Assembly (NCBI GenBank): GCA_015662065.1
Contig: DQUX01000097.1
Span: forward strand, 1-10,496
Reading direction: 5' to 3'
Length of the DNA stretch: 10,496 nucleotides
Origin: Anaerolineales bacterium
Lineage (GTDB): Bacteria > Chloroflexota > Anaerolineae > B4-G1 > DUEL01
The notes below the pieces were generated by a model that saw nothing but the letters and a program-made list of their open reading frames with translations, did no database searches and was not told the DNA's origin. The position numbers were made by a program, and so were the translations under genes. Positions 1 to 5,794 of the stretch are shown in pieces. Each line of letters opens with the position of its first letter. Positions within the stretch are counted from its first letter, which is position 1.

Positions 1-255
1 GAGCAGCCCCCGACGCCCACGCCCCGCCCCTCCCCCACACCCCGTCCCGGCGAGACCCCGGCCGCCGCTCCCATCGTCGAGGAGGATGAGGGGGGCGGGC
101 TGGCCTTCGACGTGGGCCGACTGCGCGCCGCCTTCTTCGACGGGGCGAGGATCACCCTCTTGCTCTTCGGCCTCTGGGGGCTGTACGTCTTCGGCAAGGC
201 GGCGGTCCGCTATTATCTGCGGACCCGCCGTCCGGGGCCGCCGGGCAGAAGATAG
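1..255 (+). CDS. C-terminal end of a membrane-anchored protein (5' truncated by window edge)
   Basis: Frame 1 is open from base 1 to a TAG at 253-255, giving 84 residues with no start in view. The first 20 or so residues are Pro/Thr/Arg-rich, like a wall- or surface-spanning linker. A short acidic stretch (EEDE) follows. Around residues 55-72 there is one hydrophobic helix (ITLLLFGLWGLYVFG), and the tail is very basic (RTRR...GRR). By the positive-inside rule the tail would be cytoplasmic and the missing N-terminal part outside, a type I topology. No LPxTG-like sorting motif is present. The function cannot be read from this fragment. The reading frame is well supported by its composition and by the hydrophobic helix followed by a basic tail. 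Confidence 0.6.
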   Translation, partial: EQPPTPTPRPSPTPRPGETPAAAPIVEEDEGGGLAFDVGRLRAAFFDGARITLLLFGLWGLYVFGKAAVRYYLRTRRPGPPGRR

Positions 256-290
256 CGCGCGGCCCACCTCCCCTCAGTCAAATCCGATCA

Positions 291-321
291 CCAGGGGCTG
301 GTCCCGCGATCAGCCCTTTGG
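291..321 (+). terminator. possible weak terminator hairpin after the first gene
   Basis: AGGGGCTG (293-300) can pair with CAGCCCTT (311-318), including one G-T pair, across a 10-base loop. CC at 291-292 and GG at 320-321 extend the stem past a bulged T. Only three T residues follow the core. It lies between the stop at 255 and pth, where a terminator would be expected, but the U-tract is poor. The rest of 256-346 shows no clear promoter. Confidence 0.25.
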
Positions 322-346
322 TGTGGGGCGTGAAACGTGAGGAGTG

Positions 347-964
347 ATGGGTGAGACACGGGGCTCTGGGTCTGAGACGTATCTGATCGTGGGGCTGGGC
401 AACCCCGGCGTGCGGTATGCCCGCAACCGGCACAACGTGGGTTTCCAATGCCTGCACCGTCTGGCGGCGGCTCACGGGCTGGCGTTCAGCCGTCGCCAGA
501 AGCGGGCCCGGGTCGCCTCGGGCACCCTCGCCGGACGACGGGTGGTGCTGGCCTTGCCACAGACCTTTATGAATGAAAGCGGCCGGTCCGTCGCCCCGCT
601 GGTCCATTTCTACAAGGCGGGATTGGAGCGGCTGCTGGTGGTCTACGACGACCTGGACCTTCCCCTGGGCGTGATCCGGTTGCGGGCCGAGGGGGGGAGT
701 GGTGGGCACAAGGGGATGCGGTCCATCATCCAGCACCTGGGCAGTCAAGGCTTCCCCCGGTTGCGGGTCGGTATCGGCCGGCCGCCGGGCCGGATGGACC
801 CCGCCGACTATGTGCTGCAGGATTTCTCCGCCGAGGAGGAGCCGATTGTCGAAGAGGTGCTGGAGCGGACCGTGGCGGCCATCGAGACTTGGCTGGCGGA
901 GGGGATCGAGAGGGCGATGGCGCGGTACAATCAGAAGAACGCTGAGGCCGCTGAGGAACGCTGA
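347..964 (+). CDS. pth: peptidyl-tRNA hydrolase (Pth)
   Basis: Pth cleaves the ester bond of peptidyl-tRNAs that drop off the ribosome, recycling the tRNA; it is a soluble cytosolic monomer. The product of 205 residues is slightly longer than the usual ~190. Family motifs are in order: LIVGLGNPG (13-21), RHN with the catalytic His29, TFMN (73-76), VYDDLDLP (99-106, Asp101 being the catalytic partner) and GGHKGMRSI (119-127). Position 122 is Lys where E. coli and most homologues have Asn (GGHNG). The frame is closed by a TGA at 338-340, so the start is GTG 344 or ATG 347; GAGGAG at 339-344 sits unusually close to both, and I prefer ATG. The last residues after ARYNQK (AEAAEER and the stop) are encoded by a hexamer repeat, not conserved Pth sequence. 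mfd follows, an order also seen in Firmicutes. Confidence 0.96.
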   Translation: MGETRGSGSETYLIVGLGNPGVRYARNRHNVGFQCLHRLAAAHGLAFSRRQKRARVASGTLAGRRVVLALPQTFMNESGRSVAPLVHFYKAGLERLLVVYDDLDLPLGVIRLRAEGGSGGHKGMRSIIQHLGSQGFPRLRVGIGRPPGRMDPADYVLQDFSAEEEPIVEEVLERTVAAIETWLAEGIERAMARYNQKNAEAAEER

Positions 965-974
965 AGGGCGCTGA
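940..974 (-). repeat. TCAGCG hexamer cluster, copy 1 (inverted, four units)
   Basis: CGCTGA, the reverse complement of TCAGCG, occurs at 940-945, 949-954, 959-964 and 969-974, spaced 9, 10 and 10 bases apart. The first three units cover the last codons of pth, and the third contains its TGA stop. Over 25 bases (940-964) this copy differs at one base from the reverse complement of 10369-10393, so the similarity is more than the bare hexamer. Confidence 0.75.
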
Positions 975-1038
975 GAGGGCCCTTGGGTGGTGCGGGGCTG
1001 TGCAACGGCAGGGGAGGTCAAGGGGGTGCTTGGAGCCT

Positions 1039-1079
1039 TCAGCGTGATCAGCGCTCCATCAGCGCTATCAGCGATTCAA
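1039..1079 (+). repeat. TCAGCG hexamer cluster, copy 2 (four units)
   Basis: TCAGCG occurs at 1039-1044, 1048-1053, 1059-1064 and 1068-1073 (spacing 9, 11, 9), and the cluster ends in ATTCAA. It lies immediately upstream of the likely mfd start. It is in the same orientation as the copy at 10369-10399, with which it shares the end TCAGCGATTCAA, and opposite to the copy in the pth tail. Confidence 0.75.
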
Positions 1080-1085
1080 GAACGA

Positions 1086-4000
1086 ATGAACGTATCCGGT
1101 CTCCTCACCTGGTTTGATACTCTCCCCACCTACCGGGCGCTGCGGGAGGACCTGGGAGGCGGAGGTAGCCTGCCCCCCCTGGGCCTCCTGCGGGCCGCCC
1201 GTCCTGCCCTGCTGGCTGCCCTGGCAAACGACCTGGGCCGCCCGATCCTGGTGGTGGTAGGCAGCGTGGAGCGGGCCCGCACCCTCCACCAATCCCTCTG
1301 CCACTGGCACCCCCAACCGGAGCGGGTCCTCCGCTTCCCCGAACCCCCGGCCCTCTTCTACGAACGTACCCCCTGGCCCCGGGAGACCGCCACGGCCCGG
1401 ATGGCGGTCCTCCGCCGACTGGCCGCCGCGGAGGAGGGTTGGGTGGCCGTCGCCTCGGCCCGCGCGCTGATGCAGCCCACCCTGCCCCTGCAGCAGTTCC
1501 GCCTGGGGGTCCACACCCTGCGCGTGGGCCAGTTCCTCGACCTGGAGGGCGCGGTCCGCCGCTGGGCCGGCCTGGGGTATGAGCCGGTGAGCGTGGTGGA
1601 GGGGCCGGGTCAGTTCAGCCACCGAGGCGGCATCCTGGACGTGTTTCCGCCCGCCGAGCCGCTCCCGGTGCGGGTGGAGCTATTTGGGGATCGGATCGAA
1701 TCCATCCGCTATTTCGACCCGGCCACCCAGCGCTCCCGGGCCCGCCTGGAGCAGGCCACGGTCACCCCTGCCCGGGAGCCCCTTCCCCGCCACGGCCCGC
1801 GCGTCCTCGAGGAACTGACCCCCTGGTTTCAGGCCGACCATCCCCCGGAGGCGGCCGAGGAGCTGGCTGCTCACCGGGAATCCCTGGCCGCCGGCGTTCC
1901 CTTCGCCGGGATGGAGTTCTATCTCCCCTACTTCTACAGCCATCCCGCCAGCCTGGCGGACTATCTGCCTGCCGAGGGTCTCCTGGCGGTGGACGAGCCG
2001 GCGGAGCTGGCGGACGCCTGGGCCGGGTTCGAGGAGGAGGCGATGGGCCTCCGGGAGACGGCGGAGCGGGAGGGGGAGCTCCCCCCCGACTACCCTATCC
2101 CCTACCTGACCTGGGATGGCTGGCGGGAGGACCTGGCCGACCGCCCCGTCCTGGTCCTGGGCCACGGGGAGGGGGAGCTGGAGGGAGGGCTGGCGGCCCG
2201 CTTTCGCCCCGGCCCCCGCTACGGCGGTCGGTTGGGGGATCTGCTGGACGACGTGGAGAAGGCCCTCCTCTCGGGGGAGCGGGTGGTCGTCGTCACCCGC
2301 CAGGCGAAGCGGATCGCGGAGCTATGGGCCGACCGGCACGAGTTGGTGCTGCCGGTGGAGGAGCTGCGGGAGCCTTCCCAGGCCGATCTCACCTTTGTGC
2401 AGGGGCCGCTGGAGGAGGGCTGGATTCTCCGTCCGGGCGACCGCGATCCCGGAGGGACGTTCCCAGGGGATCGCTCCCTGCGGCTGCTGACCGACGCCGA
2501 GATCTTCGGCTGGCGGATGCCGGAGCCTCGTCGCCCGGTCCGCCGCCGCCGTCCCGCCCCCGAGTCCCTCTACGCCGACCTGACCCCCGGCGACGTCGTC
2601 GTCCACGTGGATTACGGCATCGGCATCTTCCGGGGGCTGACCACCTACACCCTGGGAGGGGAGGAGCGGGAGTACCTGCTGGTGGAGTACGCGGGGCAGG
2701 ACCGTCTCTACGTCCCGGTCTATCAGGCCGATCGGCTCTCCCGGTACGTAGGGGCCGACGACCGTCCTCCCGCCCTCAGCCGGTTGGGCTCCGCCGAGTG
2801 GGGCCGGGTGAAGGCCCGCGCCCGCCGCGCCGTCGAGCAGGTGGCCCGGGAACTGCTGGAGCTGTACGCCGCCCGCGAGATCGCTCCTGGTCACGCCTTC
2901 GGCCCCGACACCCCCTGGCAGGCGGAGCTGGAGGCGGCCTTTCCTTACCTGGAGACCCCCGATCAGGCCCGGGCCATCGGCGAGGTCAAGGCGGATATGG
3001 AGCGGCCCCGGCCGATGGATCGCCTCGTCTGCGGCGACGTGGGGTACGGCAAGACCGAGGTGGCGCTGCGGGCCGCCTTCAAGGCGGTGATGGACGGCAA
3101 GCAGGTCGCCATCCTGGTCCCCACCACCGTCCTGGCCCAGCAGCACTACACCACCTTCCGCCACCGACTGGCCCCTTTCCCGGTCACCGTGGAGATGCTC
3201 TCCCGCTTCCGCACCCGCGCCGAGCAGGCCCGCGTCTTGGTGGGATTGCTGACCGGGGCGGTGGACATCGTCATCGGCACCCACCGGCTGCTTCAGAAGG
3301 ACGTAGCCTTCAAGGACCTGGGGTTGGTGATCATCGACGAGGAACAGCGGTTCGGGGTGACCCACAAGGAGCGGTTGAAGAGGATGCGGACGGAGGTGGA
3401 CGTGCTGACGATGACCGCCACCCCCATCCCCCGCACCCTCTACCTCTCCCTCACCGGGGTGCGGGACATCAGCGTCATAGAGACGCCGCCGGAGGAGCGA
3501 CTGCCGGTCTCCACCTATGTGGGGGTCTACGATCCCCAGGTCGTGCGGCGGGCGATCCTGCGGGAGATCGGCCGGTCGGGACAGGTCTTCTTCGTCCACA
3601 ACCGGGTGCAGACCATCGAAGCGGCCCGCCGGCGGTTGGAGCGGTTGGTGCCGGAGGTGACCGTCGGGGTGGCCCACGGGCAGATGCGGGAGCGGGACCT
3701 GGAGGGAGTGATGCTTCGCTTCGTCTCCGGCCAGGTGGACGTTCTTCTTTGCACCAGCATCATCGAGAGCGGGCTGGACATCCCCAACGCCAACACCCTC
3801 ATCGTGGAACAGGCGGAGCGGTTCGGCCTGGCCCAGTTGTACCAGTTGCGGGGCCGGGTGGGGCGGGGGTCCCGTCGGGCTTACGCCTACTTCTTTTACA
3901 GCCCTGGCCGTCTCACCTCGGAGGCCCGCCAGCGGCTGGAGACGGTCCGCGAGGCGAACGATCTGGGGGCCGGGTACTCCATCGCGATGCGGGATCTGGA

Positions 4001-4586
4001 GCTACGGGGGGCGGGGGAGATCCTGGGCACCCGCCAGTCCGGCCACATCGCCGCCATCGGCTTCGACCTGTACACGCGCCTCCTGGCTCGGGTGGTGGAG
4101 GAGTTGCGCGCCCGCCGTGAGGGCCGTCCACCGCCGCCGGAGCCGCTGAGCAGTATCCGCCTAGACCTGCCGCTCCCGGTCGGCCTGCCGCCCCAGTACG
4201 TGCCGGATACCAATCTGCGGCTGCGACTGTACCGGCGGCTGGCCAACCTGGGGGACCTGGCGCAGGTTCAAGGGATGGAGGTGGAGCTGGAGGACCGTTT
4301 CGGGCCCCTGCCGGGACCGGCCCGCAACCTGATGCTGCAGCTGCGGTTCAAGCTTCTGGCCCGGGAGGCCGGGGTGAAGAGCATCCTGGTGGAGAACGGG
4401 CAGTTGGTGCTCCACGCCGACTGGCTGGGGAAGACGGACCGGGCGCGGTTGCAGGCGCGGCTTGGGGGGATGGCCCGCGTCGGCCAGCGGGACGTGCGGC
4501 TTCCCCTGGAGGAGGGCTGGCAGGAGCGGCTGCGGGAGGTGCTGGAGGCGCTGCAACGGGCGCGGCGGCGGGAGCGCTCGCGCTGA
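1086..4586 (+). CDS. mfd: transcription-repair coupling factor Mfd
   Basis: Mfd is a DNA translocase that removes RNA polymerase stalled at lesions and recruits UvrA to start nucleotide excision repair. From ATG 1086 the protein has 1166 residues, typical of full-length Mfd. In order: a UvrB-like N-terminal module with FSHRGGILDVFPP near residue 177; a CarD-like RNA-polymerase interaction domain (about 498-558; GDVVVHVDYGIGIFRG); helicase lobe 1 with Walker A GDVGYGKTE (650-658), DEEQ (751-754) and TATPIPR (777-783); lobe 2 with RGRVGRG (922-928); and the TRCF C-terminal domain. All motor motifs are intact. The start is uncertain. ATG 1086 fits the usual family N-terminus (MNVSGLL) but lacks a clear ribosome site, whereas GTG 1026 has GGAGG at 1013-1017 and would add 20 residues encoded largely by the TCAGCG repeat. 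No terminator is obvious after the stop. Confidence 0.96.
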   Translation: MNVSGLLTWFDTLPTYRALREDLGGGGSLPPLGLLRAARPALLAALANDLGRPILVVVGSVERARTLHQSLCHWHPQPERVLRFPEPPALFYERTPWPRETATARMAVLRRLAAAEEGWVAVASARALMQPTLPLQQFRLGVHTLRVGQFLDLEGAVRRWAGLGYEPVSVVEGPGQFSHRGGILDVFPPAEPLPVRVELFGDRIESIRYFDPATQRSRARLEQATVTPAREPLPRHGPRVLEELTPWFQADHPPEAAEELAAHRESLAAGVPFAGMEFYLPYFYSHPASLADYLPAEGLLAVDEPAELADAWAGFEEEAMGLRETAEREGELPPDYPIPYLTWDGWREDLADRPVLVLGHGEGELEGGLAARFRPGPRYGGRLGDLLDDVEKALLSGERVVVVTRQAKRIAELWADRHELVLPVEELREPSQADLTFVQGPLEEGWILRPGDRDPGGTFPGDRSLRLLTDAEIFGWRMPEPRRPVRRRRPAPESLYADLTPGDVVVHVDYGIGIFRGLTTYTLGGEEREYLLVEYAGQDRLYVPVYQADRLSRYVGADDRPPALSRLGSAEWGRVKARARRAVEQVARELLELYAAREIAPGHAFGPDTPWQAELEAAFPYLETPDQARAIGEVKADMERPRPMDRLVCGDVGYGKTEVALRAAFKAVMDGKQVAILVPTTVLAQQHYTTFRHRLAPFPVTVEMLSRFRTRAEQARVLVGLLTGAVDIVIGTHRLLQKDVAFKDLGLVIIDEEQRFGVTHKERLKRMRTEVDVLTMTATPIPRTLYLSLTGVRDISVIETPPEERLPVSTYVGVYDPQVVRRAILREIGRSGQVFFVHNRVQTIEAARRRLERLVPEVTVGVAHGQMRERDLEGVMLRFVSGQVDVLLCTSIIESGLDIPNANTLIVEQAERFGLAQLYQLRGRVGRGSRRAYAYFFYSPGRLTSEARQRLETVREANDLGAGYSIAMRDLELRGAGEILGTRQSGHIAAIGFDLYTRLLARVVEELRARREGRPPPPEPLSSIRLDLPLPVGLPPQYVPDTNLRLRLYRRLANLGDLAQVQGMEVELEDRFGPLPGPARNLMLQLRFKLLAREAGVKSILVENGQLVLHADWLGKTDRARLQARLGGMARVGQRDVRLPLEEGWQERLREVLEALQRARRRERSR

Positions 4587-4624
4587 CCCACGATGAGGCC
4601 GACGACGGATTTCCTGCCCGGCGG

Positions 4625-4652
4625 TTGACAGGTGGGGGATCGTGGGTATACT
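4625..4652 (+). promoter_or_regulatory. sigma-70-type promoter for the small membrane protein-ugd run
   Basis: A perfect -35 TTGACA (4625-4630) is followed after 16 bases by TATACT (4647-4652), five of six matches to the -10 consensus. Transcription would begin near 4659, leaving a leader of about 58 bases before ATG 4717. It is the best promoter in the window and likely serves at least 4717-5251, possibly through ugd. One arm of a 9-bp inverted repeat (4586-4594 with 4639-4647) lies in its spacer. Confidence 0.75.
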
Positions 4653-4716
4653 GAGATTCGGCAATTCCCCACACGGCACCCGCTGTGATTTACGGATGAG
4701 GGAAAGGGGGGTGAAC

Positions 4717-5022
4717 ATGCCTGTCCTGCGTGATATCGCTTTGGTTCTCCTGGCCCTCGAGGGGGCTATCCTCACGCTGATGGTGCTGGCAGTTCTGGCG
4801 GCGATCAGCTACGGTCTTCTCCGCTTCCGCTGGTGGCACACCATCCCCCGCTGGTTCGCCGTGGTCCGGGGCTACCTGGCTTTGACCCAGCGGATTGTGG
4901 AGCGGGTCTGCCAAGCCGCGGTTGCTCCTATCTTCCGGGTAGCGACAACACGGGCAGCCCTCTCCGGCATCCTCGGCTCGCAATCCGCAACTCGCAATCC
5001 GCAATCTCGAATCCGGCGGTAA
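4717..5022 (+). CDS. small single-pass membrane protein of unknown function
   Basis: The 101-residue product has one long hydrophobic helix at about 7-34, then an amphipathic, basic region (RFRWWHTIPRWF, then a helix to about residue 85). The pattern APIFRVATTRAALSGI resembles small DUF948-like membrane proteins that I associate with Chloroflexota; this is recollection, not a search result. ATG 4717 is chosen because a GGGGG-type ribosome site (4706-4711) lies 5 bases upstream and because the -10 box at 4647-4652 rules out an earlier start. Residues 88-99 are encoded by a 7-base tandem repeat and look non-native. The next gene starts 10 bases after the stop, so the two are probably co-transcribed. 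Function unknown, perhaps envelope-related given the neighbours. Confidence 0.75.
   Translation: MPVLRDIALVLLALEGAILTLMVLAVLAAISYGLLRFRWWHTIPRWFAVVRGYLALTQRIVERVCQAAVAPIFRVATTRAALSGILGSQSATRNPQSRIRR
4978..5012 (+). repeat. 7-base-period tandem array A (five units)
   Basis: Five consecutive heptamers of consensus YCGCAAY start at 4978, 4985, 4992, 4999 and 5006; the last is degenerate (CTCGAAT). The array lies inside the 3' end of the small membrane protein gene. Continuing in the same 7-base phase, the second heptamer after it is TAAGGAG (5020-5026), which holds the stop codon and the ribosome site of the next gene. Confidence 0.8.
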
Positions 5023-5032
5023 GGAGACTGAA

Positions 5033-5251
5033 GTGAACCTGCGAACGAAAGTGTTGATGTTCGGCGGCATCGTCGGAGCGCTCCTGGGGGTCGGTGCGGC
5101 TTACCTCTACCTGCGTGCCGCCCCCATCCAAGTGGACGAGGCCGGGAACGAACGACTGCCCTCGGTCCAGCCGGGGGATGCCCTCAAGGTCACCCTGGGA
5201 GTGCTGACCGCCATCCGCGGCATCGTCGGGCTGAGCCAGCCCGGGGAGTAG
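5033..5251 (+). CDS. small membrane protein of unknown function (72 residues)
   Basis: The start is GTG 5033, supported by AAGGAG at 5021-5026 with 6-base spacing. A glycine-rich transmembrane helix (about 8-28; FGGIVGALLGVGAAYLYL) is followed by a short polar stretch and a weakly hydrophobic second half (VQPGDALKVTLGVLTAIRGIVGL). The layout of one Gly-rich helix followed by a PGDALK-like turn recalls short hypothetical proteins of Chloroflexota and, loosely, YtxH-type membrane proteins, but I cannot assign a family. It follows another small membrane protein directly and precedes the methyltransferase by 18 bases. That suggests one transcript from the 4625-4652 promoter. Confidence 0.75.
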   Translation: MNLRTKVLMFGGIVGALLGVGAAYLYLRAAPIQVDEAGNERLPSVQPGDALKVTLGVLTAIRGIVGLSQPGE

Positions 5252-5269
5252 CGGGGCGGTCCATCTCCA

Positions 5270-5770
5270 ATGGTGTTCCCTTCTGCCCGCGACCGTAGGG
5301 GCTGGGAGCGAATCTGGGCCGACCCGTCGGCGCTCTCCGATTACTGGCGTGAGCCGGAGCCGGCGGTCCTGGAGTGGGTGCGGGGGCTGGCGGAGGGAGC
5401 GCGGCTGCTGGACCTGGGATGCGGGGTGGGGCGGCACACGGTCCCTCTGGTCCAGATGGGCTTGAAAGTCGTGGGGGGGGATATCTCCCCCTCGGGCCTT
5501 GCTGCCTGTGCTGCCCGGCTGCGCCAGGTGGGCCTGCTCCCCCTCCTGGTCCGCCACGATATGACCCGCCTGCCCTTCGCCGACGGCGCGTTCGACGCCC
5601 TGCTTTCCTTTCACGTTGTCTACCACACCACCCGACAGGGGTTGCGGGCGGTCCTGGCGGAGGCCCGCCGGGTGCTCCGGTCCGGCGGTCGGCTCTACCT
5701 CACTTTCCTGGGCCGGGTCGAGGAGAATATCGCCCGCCAACGAACCCGGAACCTAGAACCCGGAACTTAG
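5270..5770 (+). CDS. class I SAM-dependent methyltransferase, C-terminally shortened
   Basis: The 166-residue product shows a Rossmann-type methyltransferase fold: motif I LLDLGCGVGRH (46-56) for SAM binding, an acidic end of strand 2 (GGD, Asp71), HDM (96-98) at the motif near the adenine, strand 4 FDALLSFHVVYH (108-119) and strand 5 GGRLYLTFLG (139-148). The chain stops soon after strand 5. Full-length relatives carry strands 6 and 7, which complete the sheet and often help bind substrate. The last nine codons (from 5741) are part of a 7-base repeat array, so the native end appears lost and the stop TAG 5768-5770 lies in the repeat. ATG 5270 has no strong ribosome site. It may be a decayed gene or a working short form; substrate unknown. 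Confidence 0.75.
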   Translation: MVFPSARDRRGWERIWADPSALSDYWREPEPAVLEWVRGLAEGARLLDLGCGVGRHTVPLVQMGLKVVGGDISPSGLAACAARLRQVGLLPLLVRHDMTRLPFADGAFDALLSFHVVYHTTRQGLRAVLAEARRVLRSGGRLYLTFLGRVEENIARQRTRNLEPGT

Positions 5771-5782
5771 AACTCATAACTC
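5741..5782 (+). repeat. 7-base-period tandem array B (six units)
   Basis: Six consecutive heptamers of approximate consensus RGAACYY start at 5741, 5748, 5755, 5762, 5769 and 5776; the first (CGAACCC) and last (ATAACTC) are diverged. The array covers the last codons and the stop of the methyltransferase and runs directly into AAGGAG (5783-5788), the ribosome site of the next gene. Its unit differs from array A, but the period and the position before a ribosome site are the same. Confidence 0.85.
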
Positions 5783-5794
5783 AAGGAGACAAGC

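Noticed and set aside
1039..1079. Short CRISPR-like array
   Set aside because: Units of six bases with 3-5 base gaps are far too short for repeats and spacers, and no cas gene is present.
987..1085. mfd starting at GTG 987, the longest open frame
   Set aside because: No ribosome site precedes it, and the extra residues are low-complexity or repeat-derived; 1086 or 1026 fit better.
2322..4120. Long open frames overlapping mfd on both strands (2324-4120 plus, 2322-3677 minus)
   Set aside because: Arg/Pro/Gly-rich or His/Gln-rich translations without motifs, as expected from shadows of a GC-rich gene; mfd in this span is intact with all motor motifs.
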